Assembly (NCBI GenBank): GCA_029747015.1 | Contig: JAKOGI010000419.1 | Coordinates: 62,501 to 126,500, forward strand | Source of the DNA: Carnegiea gigantea | Lineage: Eukaryota > Streptophyta > Magnoliopsida > Caryophyllales > Cactaceae | Direction of reading: 5' to 3' | Length of the DNA stretch: 64,000 nt | In this document: piece after piece, positions 47,721-59,824 of the stretch | How the letters are laid out: the number at the start of each line of letters is the position of its first letter | How positions within the stretch are numbered: position 1 is the first letter of the stretch | Translations under genes and position numbers: made by a program | The notes under the pieces: model-generated | What the model was told of the DNA's origin: nothing | The model's database searches: none | The model's input: only the letters and a program-made list of their open reading frames with translations

Positions 47721-48245
47721 TACCTTAAGCATTTCTTTTCTCACCAAATAGTTCACTATGTTGGTAAACCATAGCTCCACATAAGCCCTAAACAGTTGCT
47801 CATCAGGGAAACGATCACAAATAGGGGACTTACTTGCATCACTAGTCACTATCCTGGAGAGATAGTCTGGTACTAGGTTCTCAAAACCCTTCTTACCCTT
47901 AATCCCGCAGTCGAATTCTTGGAGGAGCATAGTCTAATTAACCTAGGTTTTGCATCTTTCTTTTCAGCAAGACGTTTCAAGATGACGTGGTCGGTGATAA
48001 CAATTACATGAGACCCTATAAGTAGGGTCTAAACTTTTCAAATCTAAAAACTACCACTAGAAACTTTTTTTTAGTTGCAGTGTAATTCACTTGCACTGCA
48101 TTCAAGGCATGACTCGCACTATAAATTACATAGGGTTTCTTATCAATCATTTGTCCTAAAACTACCCCAACTGCACAGTTCGATGCATCCCACATAAGTT
48201 TAAATGACTCTGCCCACATAGAAGGATGCAAGATAGGAGTCATGG
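47721..48245 (-). pseudogene. Athila B RNase H, broken
   Basis: The frame 48243-48016 reads 'FKLMWDASNCAVGVVLGQMI' with the first catalytic Asp, then 'YVIYSASHALNAVQVNYTAT' and 'FLVVVFRFEKFRPYL'. The later frame 47930-47712 carries 'LLQEFDCGIKGKKGFENLVP' with 'DYLSRI', the tether to integrase. A frame break lies near 47960. Confidence 0.75.
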
Positions 48246-49060
48246 TTAATCCTCCTTAAGTTTAGTAAATGTCAATTCACACTCCTTGGAGAAGTGGAAT
48301 AGCATACCCTTGGTTATGAGTAAGGACAAGGTTTTAGCAACCTTGCTAAAGTCCTTGATGAATCTCCAATAGAAACCAGCATGTCTAAGAAAAGATCTTA
48401 TGTCCTTCACATAAATGGGGAGGGGGAGGTTTGCAATCAAATCCACTTTTTCCATATCTACCTTTATCCCCTCACTTGAGATATTATGGCCCAAGAGTGT
48501 CCCCCTCTTTGACCATCAAATGACACTTCTCTCAATTAAGAGTCAGATACTTCTCTTGGCACCTTCTTAGAACCCTTTCTAAATTAATCAAGCAATCCTC
48601 AAAAGCATTTCCATGTATGGAGAAATCATCTATGAAAATCTCAAGGCATTGCTCGACTAAATCAGAAAATATTAAGATCATACATGTTTGAAAGGTGGTC
48701 ATGGCATTGCAAATACCAAAGGACATCTTCCTAAAGGCGTAAGTGCTAAAAAGGCATGTAAATGTAGTCGTTTCTTGGTCTTCAAAGGCAATAGGAATTT
48801 AGGTAAAGCCAAACAAAAACCCATCAAGAAAGTAATAGAAAGCTCATTCGGCTAATCTGTCCAACATTTACTCTAAAAATGGTAAAGGACAGTGATCCTT
48901 TTTAGTGGCGGAATTCAATTTCCTATGGTCAATGCATACCCTCCAGCCGGATTCAATTCTTGTGGGAATGAGCTCATCCTTGCCGTTCTTAACCATGGTG
49001 ATACCAGTCATTTTAAGAGCCTTATTTTTGCATCCCTACAATTAATGAGAGCATAAGAAG
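48246..49060 (-). pseudogene. Athila B reverse transcriptase, broken
   Basis: Upstream blocks in shifted frames near 49010-48740 include 'SGWRVCIDHRKLNSATKKDH'. The frame 48726-48532 has 'SFGICNAMTTFQTCMILIFS' and the catalytic box 'FIDDFSIHGNAFEDCL' with both Asp residues. The next frame, 48494-48246, holds 'GHNISSEGIKVDMEKVDLIA' and 'SFLRHAGFYWRFIKDFSKVA'. A frameshift near 48510 separates them. The active site is preserved although the frame is not. Confidence 0.8.
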
Positions 49061-49510
49061 TGGCAAGGAATGGTTGGCCAAGGATGACCGGTGTTTCATT
49101 CTCGAGACTCATCACAACCTCAGTCTTTATTATAACCAAGTCAACTAGAAGTATAGATTCCTCCACTTCAATCATGACATCCTCAACTAGTCCCTCTAGG
49201 GAGCCTAGTGAAACGGTCGGCCAATTTAAGGACCATTTCTGTAGGTTTTAGCTCCCTTAAGCCTATATTTCATACACGGTAAAGGGTAGAACATTAACAC
49301 TAGCACCTAAGTTAAGAAGAGCGCAGTGAATGTTGTGATTATTAATCACAATTGAGATTCTAGGGCACCTTAGATCGTTACACTTAAGGGGCACTTGGTT
49401 TGAAATAAGTGAGCTCACATTAAAGGCCAAAAATGCCCTTTTGGGGACATTGGTAGCTTTCTTAGCAGTGCACAAGTCTTTAGAAAAAGGGCATAGCAAG
49501 GCATTTATTG
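49061..49510 (-). pseudogene. Athila B protease
   Basis: The frame 49499-49263 contains 'KKATNVPKRAFLAFNVSSLI', then 'LLNLGASVNVLPFTVYEI', the Athila protease active-site block. The usual Asp before LGAS is Asn here (LNLGAS for LDLGAS), which would abolish catalysis. The flanking region to 49061 holds the C-terminal half in another frame. Confidence 0.75.
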
Positions 49511-51220
49511 TATTGCATCAAGTAGTGGAATGTTGATTTTAACTTGGGAGAAAGTCTTCTTAATCTTATGAACATGGGATTGCACCTTTTCCCCTTCAAT
49601 CGATCAGGGAAAGGACGAGGGAGCTTAGAAGCACAAGGGGAATGAGTAAGAGGTCCGTATGAGGGGTGAAATAATTGATTGACTCAGTCTCCTTGGGCTT
49701 ATCATCTCCTTAAAGGAAGTTGAATCAATTGGGGAAGGAAACACATTGCAACTTTGAGGCAAAGGGGAGAGAAGATGATAAGGAAGGGGAATCATTCTCA
49801 TGTTGCTCACTCACGTAGGTGCCTACCTTTTTACTCGACTATAGAGAAATTACAGGATTTGCTTTTTGAACATCATTAGGGTCAAATGAAGATGAGGATC
49901 CCTACCTTAGGTTTGTCTCTAGTTGGCTAGGGAACACCCTGTTTCTCTATTAGACAGGGCCAGTTGTACAAATTGTTCACTCATTGTCTTCATCATTCTC
50001 TCACTCGACTCCTTAAGTTCTCTAACATCCTCTCCATATCATTAACTTTCTTGTTCACTTTATCCAACTCATTGTAACTAGGAGGGGGATATGATTGAGC
50101 CACATGTGGTTGAGAAGGAGGACCCCTAGGGGCATTATATATCCCTTGGAAACGTGACCTTTGGTATGAAGAAAATGAGGATTTTCCTTGAAAACGTCTA
50201 CCTTGATTGTTGGGCATCAAAGCATTAGGTACGGTCGATGAGAAATTGAGGTGTGTATCTTACCTCAAGTTGTAAGTATGAGAGTAGGGATCAAATTTTG
50301 GCCTTCAGAATATTGTATTCACTTGGCCTTACCCTTAGCTTGTAGCCAATTATTGAGCAGATAGGCGACATGCACCTAGTGATTGATTGGTGGATTGACA
50401 TTAGGAACATGAAACCATTTGGGAAGGGGAAAGTTGGTCGTTACCTAAGATAACATAAAACACTTCAACATATTTTCTAGGGCAGCAAATCTAATGTCAA
50501 TACATGTGGTATCTGCCACTGCATGAATCCCTCCATTTTGGCTGTTGATTCTAGCACCTAAACTATCATCCCTAGTGATTTCCCATTACAAGGTCTTTTT
50601 CGCTAACTCTTCTAGGGAATCCCATGCCTCGGTCTCACTCTTGTATAAGAAACCACCTTGGCACATAGACTCCATCATGGTCCTTGTGGCATGGCCAAGG
50701 CCCTGACAAATTATTTGGCACAAACACCAACATTCTAAACCATGGTGTGAACATTCAGTAAAAAAAGATCTTAAATCTTTCGAAGCACTTCCAAAAGGAC
50801 TCTTTCTCAGCTTGGACAAAGTGGTCGATTCATTACTTAGTTTCACGATTTTACCATTCGTGAAATATTTTCTCAAGAAAACCCTCACAAACCCATCCCA
50901 TGTGGAACTAGATTTTGTCGAAAGGCTATATATCCACTTTTTCGCCGAGTCTCTTAATGCGAAAGGAATAAAACACAACCTAACAATGTCCTGGGCCTCG
51001 TTGGGGAATTGCATCATTGAGCCTTCCTCAAACTCACTTAGAAAAACATAAGCATCACCATGTCCCTTGAATTTGGGAAGCATGGTCGTGTATTGAGGAC
51101 TAAAGGCAAATTGAACATCTCCACCAAGTTGTGAGATTCAACTAAAGATGGATTAGTGGACCTTAGAGGGTAAAAGATTTGGTTTAGACTTCATCGAGCT
51201 GGAGGAGGAGGAAAGGGAGG
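49511..51220 (-). pseudogene. Athila B gag, broken
   Basis: The frame 51083-50586 begins 'MLPKFKGHGDAYVFLSEFEE' and continues with 'LRDSAKKWIYSLSTKSSSTW', the capsid core of Athila gag, and 'FFTECSHHGLECWCLCQI'. The C-terminal part at 50220-49993 reads 'NQGRRFQGKSSFSSYQRSRF' and ends in a helical stretch, 'NELDKVNKKVNDMERMLENL'. Frameshifts separate the parts. It would form particles and bind the element RNA. Confidence 0.75.
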
Positions 51221-51464
51221 CCTTGAGCTTGTTCTTCTGCCATTTCTTCAAAATTAAGTGCCATGGTTAGGGTTGTCTCAATGGGGTGGTGAAACTTCAA
51301 CACGAACTAACCTCCCACAGCTAGGCGTCCTCGTCCAAGCGTGCGTTCATTCTCATCTTCTTTTTCTTTTTTGGTGGTTGTCTTTCCCAATTTTTTTTGG
51401 ATTTTTCTAAAGGTTCAAAACTAAGCTATGTACAACGCTGATGTCTAAGTCAAAAGTGACATCT

Positions 51465-51482
51465 TCCCCAGCAATGACACCA
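51465..51482 (-). other. Decayed primer-binding site (tRNA-Asp type) of Athila B
   Basis: The plus strand reads tccccagcaatgacacca against tccccggcaacggcgcca: four differences, all G-to-A or C-to-T. It is followed after 3 bp by tgtcgaatt, the likely LTR end. The left LTR copy instead supports homology only from 51505 (tggtaag). Confidence 0.7.
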
Positions 51483-51485
51483 ATT

Positions 51486-52411
51486 TGTCGAATTAATTTT
51501 AAGGTGGTAAGAAAGGGTATAAAGTCTTCCTCAGGGATGATGTGTGATTGGCTTAAGATTGACTTAATTGATAGATGGGGTTTCAATTTGCTTAGTTACA
51601 CTAAACTACTGCAAGATGCAGATTTAGCCTACTTTTTCAACAAATAAAGATATAAAGCAAGGAATAGCAATGGAAACTAGACTACCGCACCTAACAATCA
51701 CTACGCATATTTAGATAACACATAACACATAAGAAACAGGGTGATTGGGGCCCAACATAGCCTGTGGCGTGACATGGCCACTTGCATAACAGCAACATTC
51801 CTCAAAAGATGACCTCTAAAAAGAAAACTAACCTAAATTTATACTAATCCTAAGAAATACTATAAAAGATGAAAGGAGAGAAGATTACCTATATTTTAGC
51901 ATCCATTAATGATCAAAGTCTATGGCCAAATGAACTTTTCAGCCACGTATAATCGCTAAACACCATCATTAAGTCCTAGTTAGCTCCTTCTAGCACTGAT
52001 TCTTCAAGTTCGCAGAATTTAACCAAATCTAGTGGTGTTGATGATCAAGATAGAATAAGGGGAATTAAAAAAGGGATGTCTAAATTTTAAGAGGTGGATT
52101 TAGGTCTGAAATCCTTTGGGATTGAAACCTAAATCTCCCCACAACCCCCAATACACCAAACCCATATGTGGGGTGGATTTAAGTTGGTTAACAATACAGT
52201 TTTCAAGAGATTAAGGAGAGAGAAAATGAGACTATGCACTAATGGAAGAAAGAAACAGGAGAATTTCAAAAACTCAATTAAAGGCTTAAACTTTCTAAGT
52301 TCTAACTAATGGAGATGAAAGAGTTTACAAAAGGAAAGCTAGAGGGAGAACGTACTTGCTAATACGTCTGAGAACCTAAAAGATTAAAAAAGCCCCCTTT
52401 TAAAGCCCTGA
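51486..52411 (-). repeat. 5' LTR of Athila B, truncated
   Basis: It is homologous to 39939 to ~40720. It keeps ~118 bp lost from the left copy. Homology stops at 52411, where the LTR of element C begins; the missing ~330 bp should lie beyond element C, outside the window. Confidence 0.75.
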
Positions 52412-54313
52412 TATGGATTTTATGTTTAGTTTTAAAAACCCTTTTTACTTGTAAGTGGACAAAGTTAACTAGACATTAGCGAATATAGGGGGTCAATTAT
52501 ACGAGGAACAATAGTGATTTTAAATTCAACTTCCCCAATTGTAAAAATTAATTCACGAGAGGAGTACAACTAACCATTAGAATCAAAGAAATAAAAGAAG
52601 AGTAAATGAGTCAAGAAAGTAGAGAGAAATTAAAGAAGAGAAAGATCTAGGAATTTGGATTTCACCTATGATAGAAATGTTAAATTACTCACTCAAATGA
52701 GGGTTCAATCTGTCTTTTGCCCTACCTAAGCTACAACCATTAGGCCATAAATTAAAAGGATGATCACAATTATCAAATGATATTATTTATCTACTGGTTT
52801 ACCATGAATCATTCTTCTTAGACATAACTCATCTAATTTCTAGCATAAATTATTCAATTTTTTCAATTATAATTTTAATCCCAATTTCATAACATCATAT
52901 TAAGCTACAAGGCCTAATATTCATTTGAGATAGCAAATTAAATAGCTGTAGTCAACATGAATAAACAATAGTATTAAGATGCATAAATAGGTTAATATAA
53001 AGTATAAAGTCAAAATTATGCAATTAAAGAGACAAAACTAACCCAAAAGGAAATTAGCAAAGCAATATTATTATTAAGGATCTATCCTAATCCTGGAGGA
53101 GTACTTTAGCTGGCCATAATTAGTGAAAATGCCGTTGAGGTTGGTCCAGCCATCTCTCATAATTGGTATATTTTAGTTTCTATGTCCAAACTTGGATACT
53201 CAGTTACACAAAACTATAAAATTAAGTGTAAACTCTCAAATTTGACTTGCAAGCGCAGTGAGAAAAGAACAGAGAAATAGTTAGCCAAGCTTATTTTCTT
53301 CTAGACTCCACGACCCAAATGGTTGTCTGACAAACACTATCTCTAAAAAAATTGAAAAATGGAATATAAGAGAATGGGAGGATGCTTGGATGTGTGAATG
53401 AGTCAATGGATAACTGAATGGATGAATTACGCGAACCTTGACCCCCACTTATAGTGGAAATTCACCACTAGTTAGTGCCTAAAAATTAATGAAAAATTTA
53501 TTCAATTAATTTATTGGTTGTTATATTGCATAAAAAGGGCTAGTCTTAAACTAATAATTAATCAACATCAATTAGATTTGACTAGGTTAATAATTGGCTC
53601 ATGTGGGAAAAAAAGAACTTGGCTATTAGCAATGGAGAGCAGATGTAGACGAGCTTGTCTCGGTGGAGACATGCTTCGGCAAGCCTAGACTGAGGAATAA
53701 AAAGAGAGAGAAAGAGATGTTGGGTGGTCCGGTTAGGCTTGGGTGTTCAAAGATAGGCCCACGTGAGCCTGTGAGTGAGCACAGAGGTTGGGGGTGCTAG
53801 TTTGGATGATATGCCACAGTAGGGACAGCAGGCCCATTCGGGGCTGGAAAGAGGAGGAAAGGAGAAAAGGGAAGAGGGCAGACTGGATTGCGTGAGGATG
53901 GATGCTGCACGCCCAATATGAGAGGAGAAATCAGGGAGTGAAGGAGATAAGACCCCGAGCCGCTGGACCGGCCCAAATGGAGGTGTCGTAAGGGAAACAG
54001 AATTACAGAGAGAAGGGGGGTAGTGTGGAGACTATGATTGAGCCGTGGACTTCACAGAAACAGGCCCGAAATGGGCTGGCTAGTTGAGAGAGTGTGAGAG
54101 AAAGAGCTGAGCACGGGCTAGGCTTTGCTTCATTTGAACTGGAATACCGAACCTAAATTATCTTCCTCTGGCGAAATTAACATCTTATTTCATGTTATCA
54201 CCAACATCTACAAAGACATAAAAATATGAATTATTATTTTCTTAAAAATATATTTGAAAGGATTAAAGTAGGTAAAATGGAGACTAAATTTGCATATAAA
54301 ATAAGAGTTATCA
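52412..54313 (-). repeat. 3' LTR of element C
   Basis: It is ~1902 bp and aligns throughout with 61789-63696. It starts TATGGATTTT where the other copy has TGTGGATTTC (terminal TG mutated to TA) and ends ...agagttatca, followed by a PPT-complement-like actttcccacac. A plant-gene-like GC-richer block (53640-54120) is shared by both LTRs. Confidence 0.8.
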
Positions 54314-54620
54314 ACTTTCCCACACAAAAGCTTTGATTGTCTGCGAGTAAAGAATGATAATAATGCCTATACTCATTCACTACCAAGATTAGGGAAGAAA
54401 ATCAAGTGATCCAACTTGAATTTCCACTCTAATCACATACATCAATTCATTACCAAGCCACAACTCATTATCAAGCATTTCCAACCTGAACTAAGTTAAT
54501 AAGCCAAAACTCAAAGCACACAATGAAACCATGTGGCAAACCATAATTAAAAATTTTCACCCCATATAACAAAAATCACGAGGAAAACTATAAAATCAAG
54601 TCCCCAGTGTCAAAATCAAT
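54314..54620 (-). other. 3' non-coding end of element C internal region
   Basis: The stretch between the LTR and the surviving RT piece has no gene. It is repeated at 63697-64000 beyond the right LTR. Confidence 0.6.
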
Positions 54621-54627
54621 TTATTTG

Positions 54628-55350
54628 TCATTTTTTTCTTTTGGTTTTTTGTTTGAACTTTTTCAAAAAATACTTGATTCTATGTGCTCTCTTGAGTAGA
54701 TAATGATATGAATAAAGATAACACTTAGAGAAGTACTTAGTACCTATCCTATAGAAACTAGCATGACTAAGGAAATATATGACTTGCTTCGTCGAAGAAA
54801 GCATAGGCACATTAGAGATCATATCAACTTTGGCCTTATCAACCTTAATCCCCTTTTCAGACACTTTCTGACCCAACACGGTCCCTTCTTAGACCATGAA
54901 ATGACTCTTTTCTCAACTTCAAGATAAGATTCATTTATTCGCATCTTTTTAGCATAGTGGATAGATTAGCAAGGCATACATCAAAAGAAGAACCAAAAAT
55001 GAAAAAATAATCCACAAACACCTTCATGAAATTATCAATATGATCAGAAAATATGGACATCATACATCTTTAAAATATGGAAGGTGCATTGCACAACCTA
55101 AAGGAAATCCTCTGATGTGTAAATTCCCCATGAGCATGTAAAAATCATTTTCTCTTGGTCCTCCAGATGGACAGGTACTTGGTTGTGACCGAAATACCCA
55201 TTTAGAAATCAATAAAAACTTTGTCCAACTAATTTTTCTAAAATTTGATTAATGAATAGAAGAGAAAAATGGTTCTTTAAAGTCAAGAAGAAAGAATCCT
55301 TTACCACTCTAAACCAAGACATCATCTATTCACCCCTTAGGAGTCCTAAT
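54628..55350 (-). pseudogene. Element C reverse transcriptase remnant
   Basis: Near 55140-54960 the frames read 'HQRISFRLCNAPSIF', 'MMSIFSDHIDNFMKVFVDYF' and 'FGSSFDVCLANLSTMLKRCE'. The catalytic pair is DY instead of DD, so the enzyme is dead. The frame 54879-54628 adds 'SEKGIKVDKAKVDMISNVPM' and a worn 'FLSHASFYR'. The N-terminal RT blocks are mostly missing. The sequence passes straight to 3' non-coding DNA, with no RNase H or integrase. Confidence 0.75.
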
Positions 55351-55404
55351 TTACCTGTCAGTAAGCTAAAGGGTACAGTGGGAGTGTTTCAGTTCACCTA
55401 ATCC

Positions 55405-55738
55405 CAACTTAAGAGCCTGTTCTTTTCATTAGAAAATATAAGTTGGCAAATAGGTAAAGTTGGCTGAGATTGGTAGAAGTGGGAAGTGGGTTATAGTAGG
55501 CATTTTTTTAATTTAAGTGGATTGAAGTCGGCTATAATGGGTTGAAGTGGGTTGAAGTTGGTTGAAATAGGTTGAATTTTTTTTTTATATGATGGGTAGA
55601 AATTGGTTAAAATAGTGATAAGTGGGTTGACGTTGGTTGAAGTAGGTTGAAATAGGCTGAAGTAGGTATTTTTTTTAATTGAAGTTGGTGAAATGGGTTG
55701 AAGGGAGTTGGAATTGGTTCCTAAGTAGACAGGATATG
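55405..55738. repeat. Possible MITE-like insertion with ggttgaagt repeats in element C protease
   Basis: It interrupts the protease frame right after 'LLDFGSSVI'. It is built largely of degenerate 9-11 bp units of the type ggttgaagt/gggttgaaat (55518-55700). Possible inverted ends agagcctgtt (left) and, on the other strand, atatcctgtc (right) match at only 7 of 9-10 positions. It could be a short DNA transposon or a simple repeat expansion. Confidence 0.35.
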
Positions 55739-55741
55739 GTA

Positions 55742-55950
55742 TTAAATTACACTAGAACCAAAATCTAAAAGTTCCCTTTTTTTAATTTTCTGATTAGCAA
55801 TATAGCATGAAATAGTGGGAATGCCAGGATCTTTAAACTTAGATGGTGTGTCAAATTTCAAAATCGAGCTCACTTGTTCTCTTAGAAGAACCTTTTTAGA
55901 CTTGCCATCTTTAGATTTCCTTTTAAAAGTGCACACGTCTTTAAGGAACT
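55742..55950 (-). pseudogene. Element C protease, 5' part
   Basis: The frame 55936-55742 reads 'KVLLREQVSSILKFDTPSKF' and 'DPGIPTISCYIANQKI', then the active-site block 'LLDFGSSVI' where Athila has LLDLGASVN. Coding homology ends exactly there, where the ggttgaagt-rich insertion begins; the second half of protease was not found. Confidence 0.75.
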
Positions 55951-57015
55951 TAGCATAAGCCGAGATCTATCTAATCGCTTCCAAAAGGAGAAGATTGATC
56001 TTGACTTGCTTAAAGGTCTCTAGGATGTCACCTCTTTACTTGTCTTTGTTAGAAGGGAATGGTGCATCCAAAACTTGAGGGTAAGGAACCCTTGGCTTAT
56101 ATGTCACAGCAGGGTCAAATATGATAGGAGAAGGGTATGGGTCATTCTTATTTTTGGTTCCAAGGCCATTTGCAATGGTCTTAAGTCTTTCCTCCCTATC
56201 ATGTTCCTTCTCACTCACCTTGTTATCTACTTCTTTACCACTCCTAAGAACCACTACAGCTTTAAATTGTTCAAATTGTTAGCCTTTAGTGTTCTGTATA
56301 GAATGACTTGGAAGTTTACCTTCTTTTCTTTTACCTACAACTATGGCTAATTGCCCAAGTTAGGTTTCTAACTTAGCTATAGATTGTAAGTAAGAATCAA
56401 CAATATGCATTTTAGGCTTAATTCCTTATACCTTAGAATCAACATTTTGCACAACAAAAATCAAGGTACCAAGGGGTAGAATTATCAACATCAGAGCTTT
56501 TAGATGGAGCTTGATGAGAAGGGGGAGCATAACTTTGGTTTTGGAAACTAGAAGAGGTAGGTCTCCTAGACTGCACTTGAGGATTCTCAACATTTTGAGA
56601 CCTCCATGAGAAATTAGGATGATTCCTTCAACCATGATTATAGGTGTTAAAATAAGAAATATTGGATTGAGAAAATCCTTGGGAAACGTTTGCTTATTTA
56701 GTCACACAATTAGACTGATGCAACCACGCAAGGGCAGTCAATTGGAGCATGCATGGGACTTGCATAAATCAAATACACATCTTGTATAGAAGGGGCATTG
56801 GGCACTTTGTTCATGCATAACAATTAAGCAAATTTCTTAATTAAAGCATCAATTATTAGGAAGGTTAATTGAATGTGAAATTTTATAAGTACCTCCTTTA
56901 CTTCCTAATTGCCAAGGAAAATCAAAATGTGAGCAAGCAGTATGCAAGTGTGAATTTTCACTCAAATGTTCAAAAAATTCCCAAGCTTCTTCAAGAGTTT
57001 TATACAAAAAACTAC
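55951..57015 (-). pseudogene. Element C gag, C-terminal part
   Basis: From high to low coordinate: 'SFLYKTLEEAWEFFEHLSEN' (57010-56950), then short frames with stops, 'NHPNFSWRSQNVENPQ' near 56620, and at 56254-56036 'LRSGKEVDNKVSEKEHDREE' and 'YKPRVPYPQVLDAPFPSNKD', the linker before protease in Athila. The N-terminal gag half is absent because the CACTA element starts at 57016 and no gag sequence resumes on its other side. Confidence 0.75.
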
Positions 57016-57045
57016 CACTACAAAAAAAAGTCTTAATAATGATGG

Positions 57046-57330
57046 AATCAGCAACGGAAGAGGGCAGAATAACGACGGAACTTTGATTTCAGTGACGGAA
57101 TTGGCAACAGAAAAGGGATGTCAGTTTTTTAATCGCCGCTAAGTATTTGGTGACAGAATTTTGAAATTCTATCGCCTCTAGCGATAGAAGTTGCGACAGG
57201 CACCGCGACAGCATGATTTTTGGCGGGGGATAAAAAGGCAAGGACGTCAGCGACGAACTATATTTCCGTCGCCATTAGCGATGGAAATAGAGATAGAATT
57301 TCCGTTGCTAATGGTGATGGATAGAAAATT
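57046..57330. repeat. Left subterminal repeats of the CACTA element
   Basis: Dispersed copies in both orientations of a gcgacggaa / ttccgtcgc-like motif, for example at 57061-57080, 57094-57103, 57180-57200 and 57250-57300. They are presumed TNPA-type binding sites. Confidence 0.7.
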
Positions 57331-57839
57331 CCGCCATGACTTCACCGGCAAAAAAAAATAACCTTCAATTATGTCGTCAATCTGTCACTATGTTTGTGTT
57401 TTTTTAAATAAAATGCTTGTTTGTAAATACATTTAAATCCTTACAAGAAATTTATAAAGAGCATTCACTCCATAAACATCCAATGGCTTCGAGTATGACT
57501 TTATTCGAAGCATTCTCAACAGCTTTCAAACCACAAATAGGTGGAATATCATATAGAAAGGAAAATAGTTCCTAATTGCACTTATCTATAAATCCAACAC
57601 TAAAAACCAACAGTTTTCAATTCACAAACCACAAATCCCAAACAAACCACAAGTTGCTGAATCCAAGTGAAATTAAGTAAGAAGAAGAGGGAGAAGGAAA
57701 CGCCAAGAGGAGGGGAATTGAGTAAGCACTAAGAGGAAGGAGAAGCAAGCACCAAGCCGTGAGAAGTAACAAGAAGCAAGGAGGAGAACCACCAATTGGG
57801 AGAAAGTCGCAAGCTACTCAAGTACCAAGGTGAGGATCA

Positions 57840-59755
57840 TAATCCTCTTGATCCTCATCCTCACTGTCATCATGTTGTGGATGATAAGCAAATTTTATTG
57901 TATTTGAAAAAAAGCTTGGAATCGTAGATCGATGCTCATCATCCATTAGCTCAATTCCTAGTTGCTTTGGGTGAGCATTTTGTTAGATTCCTCAAGTTAC
58001 TTACATTTCTCCATAAGCAACCGGTAACTTTCAGCTTGTGAAGTTAGCTCACCCCCCAAGCTGGTTACTACACTCCTTAAAATCATTCAAGTCTTGTTGC
58101 GATGACATATAACCTGTACCTGCTGACACCCATCTATGTGAAGCATGCATTAGTATAACAATTAAATAAACTTATCATATAACCATGTTGATGGAACCTT
58201 TAATACTAAGACTGTAGCGGCTCGTTGAGTGAGACTGAAGTAATAGGATTCCCTAATGTTAACAGCATCATCGCCAATGCCATAAACACAGTCTTTTTTG
58301 TTCTTGTACATCTTCACCCACAACTCATTTGGGTTTAGAAGTGTTTCAGATAGATCTTAAGAATTGCCATCCCCGATCCCGTGAGAGTTGATTGCATTTT
58401 GAAGTTCTCGTTCAAAAGATTCCTAAAATATCATAACATTTACAAAAAATAATATATATTACACTTAATGAAATTAAAGTATATGAGTCCAATTTGAACT
58501 AATAATGAAGATTGAGAATTGAGAATGGCTTATGTATGTTTGTTGTGATTTCTTATCAACCCAATGGGAATCTTCTTTGCCATGAAGTTTGTGGGTGTGG
58601 CTGAATAATTCACCAATTGTGCAATTTGTCCCAAGTTCTTCCCTCTACGTGCCAAACAAAATTACATGAAAGACATGCCAAACCACATTCAAAGTGACAT
58701 AAAGTATTAAAATTAAAGAAATACACAGCAAAGTTCGTTACCAGATGCCTCCTATGCTTATGCATAGGGATCGAGCCATAGGTGTGGAGAGATGGGCCAC
58801 CACTTTCTGGAGTGCCCACTCAATTCTTTTGGGTTGTTTCATGCAATTTCTTGTATGCTTCGTTTGCCCAGTATTGTCGGGGGCCCTCCCATTGAGCATC
58901 ACCGAACCAAATAGGCTTCTTGTTGTACTTCTGTGGTTTGCCAAGGAAGTCTCTCAAGCGTGCATTGCCTTTGTTTTCAAAATCTTTTTCTTATACGGTC
59001 CTCATCAGCCGGATCCCAAGTAAACCACTTTTGCAATTATGAAGACAACAAACACATCAAATAATACAGTAATAATTTTTTTTGTTCACACAAAGTGTTA
59101 ATATGTAGTGACTTTAGTTATCTTGAACTCTCCAAACCACAAATTCCATGCAGTTTTAGGCACTTTACCCCAAGTAGGCCAAACTCCATCATATTTGCTT
59201 TCAAATGTGAGAGAAATCCTACTAACAGTACCTTCATTTAGGAGAAACCTAATTAAACAAAACACATCAAATTGATTAATTGTTAAGCAAAATACTTGAG
59301 GTTCAAAGCATATAATAATTGAAGACTTACCCGTTACCATCTGGCACAATGCAAGTCTTTAGCCGAGTGCTCCTATGACTAGATTGTGCTTCACTTTCTC
59401 CAGTTGTAAGGTTTTCTTGGGACTGGTTTGAGTTAGGGTTAACGGGTCAGGGAGTAAGGTGCACAGAGTTGAGAAAAGGGGGGTTCGGTGGAATATTATA
59501 GGCAAATTGATTGTACATGGTCGTCTAGTTGAGAATATATGGGGTTTGATAATGGAAAGCCCCAAATTGATTTGGGATTGCACCTTAAAGACCTAGTACG
59601 TAAGTAGCTGTTGTTGCTCAAGGCTGAAATGTGGTGTGAGGTACCTGGGGGGAAAGTTGATCAACATCCATTGCAGTGGGATCTATGGCGGAGTTCATAC
59701 GCCCTCGTCCTCTATCCCAAGTAGTGGACGTACCTCGATGAGAAGTAGAATCCAT
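57840..59755 (-). pseudogene. TNP1/TNPA-like (plant transposase Ptta/En/Spm family) gene of the CACTA element
   Basis: An exon-intron gene can be read on the minus strand. A first segment starts at 59755 (MDSTSHRGTSTTWDRGRGRM). A segment ending 'RLKTCIVPDGNG' runs up to a GTAAGT donor at 59336. A third, after a TTAG acceptor, includes 'ESKYDGVWPTWGKVPKTAWN' (59258-59110). A fourth includes 'DFLGKPQKYNKKPIWFGDAQ', a stop where Arg is expected (KN*), and 'GTPESGGPSLHTYGSIPMHK' (59010-58740). Then 'IGELFSHTHKLHGKEDSHWV' near 58620, 'INSHGIGDGNS' with a further stop near 58350, and a helical end near 58050-57950. Stops show it is a pseudogene. The family binds subterminal repeats during CACTA transposition. 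Confidence 0.65.
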
Positions 59756-59824
59756 ACCAGAAATAGTTGACAATAAATACAAGTACAAATATATAAATGC
59801 ATAACAGATATTTTTAATATTCAT

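Larger units (their letters stand above)
39939..52411 (-). mobile_element. Athila-type gypsy element B with env-like ORF
   Basis: On the minus strand: 5' LTR (52411-51486, cut by element C), tRNA-Asp-type PBS, gag, PR, RT, RNase H, INT, env-like ORF (split by a hAT element), long 3' region and 3' LTR (41044-39939). This is the full domain set of an Athila element; all frames are broken. Confidence 0.85.
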
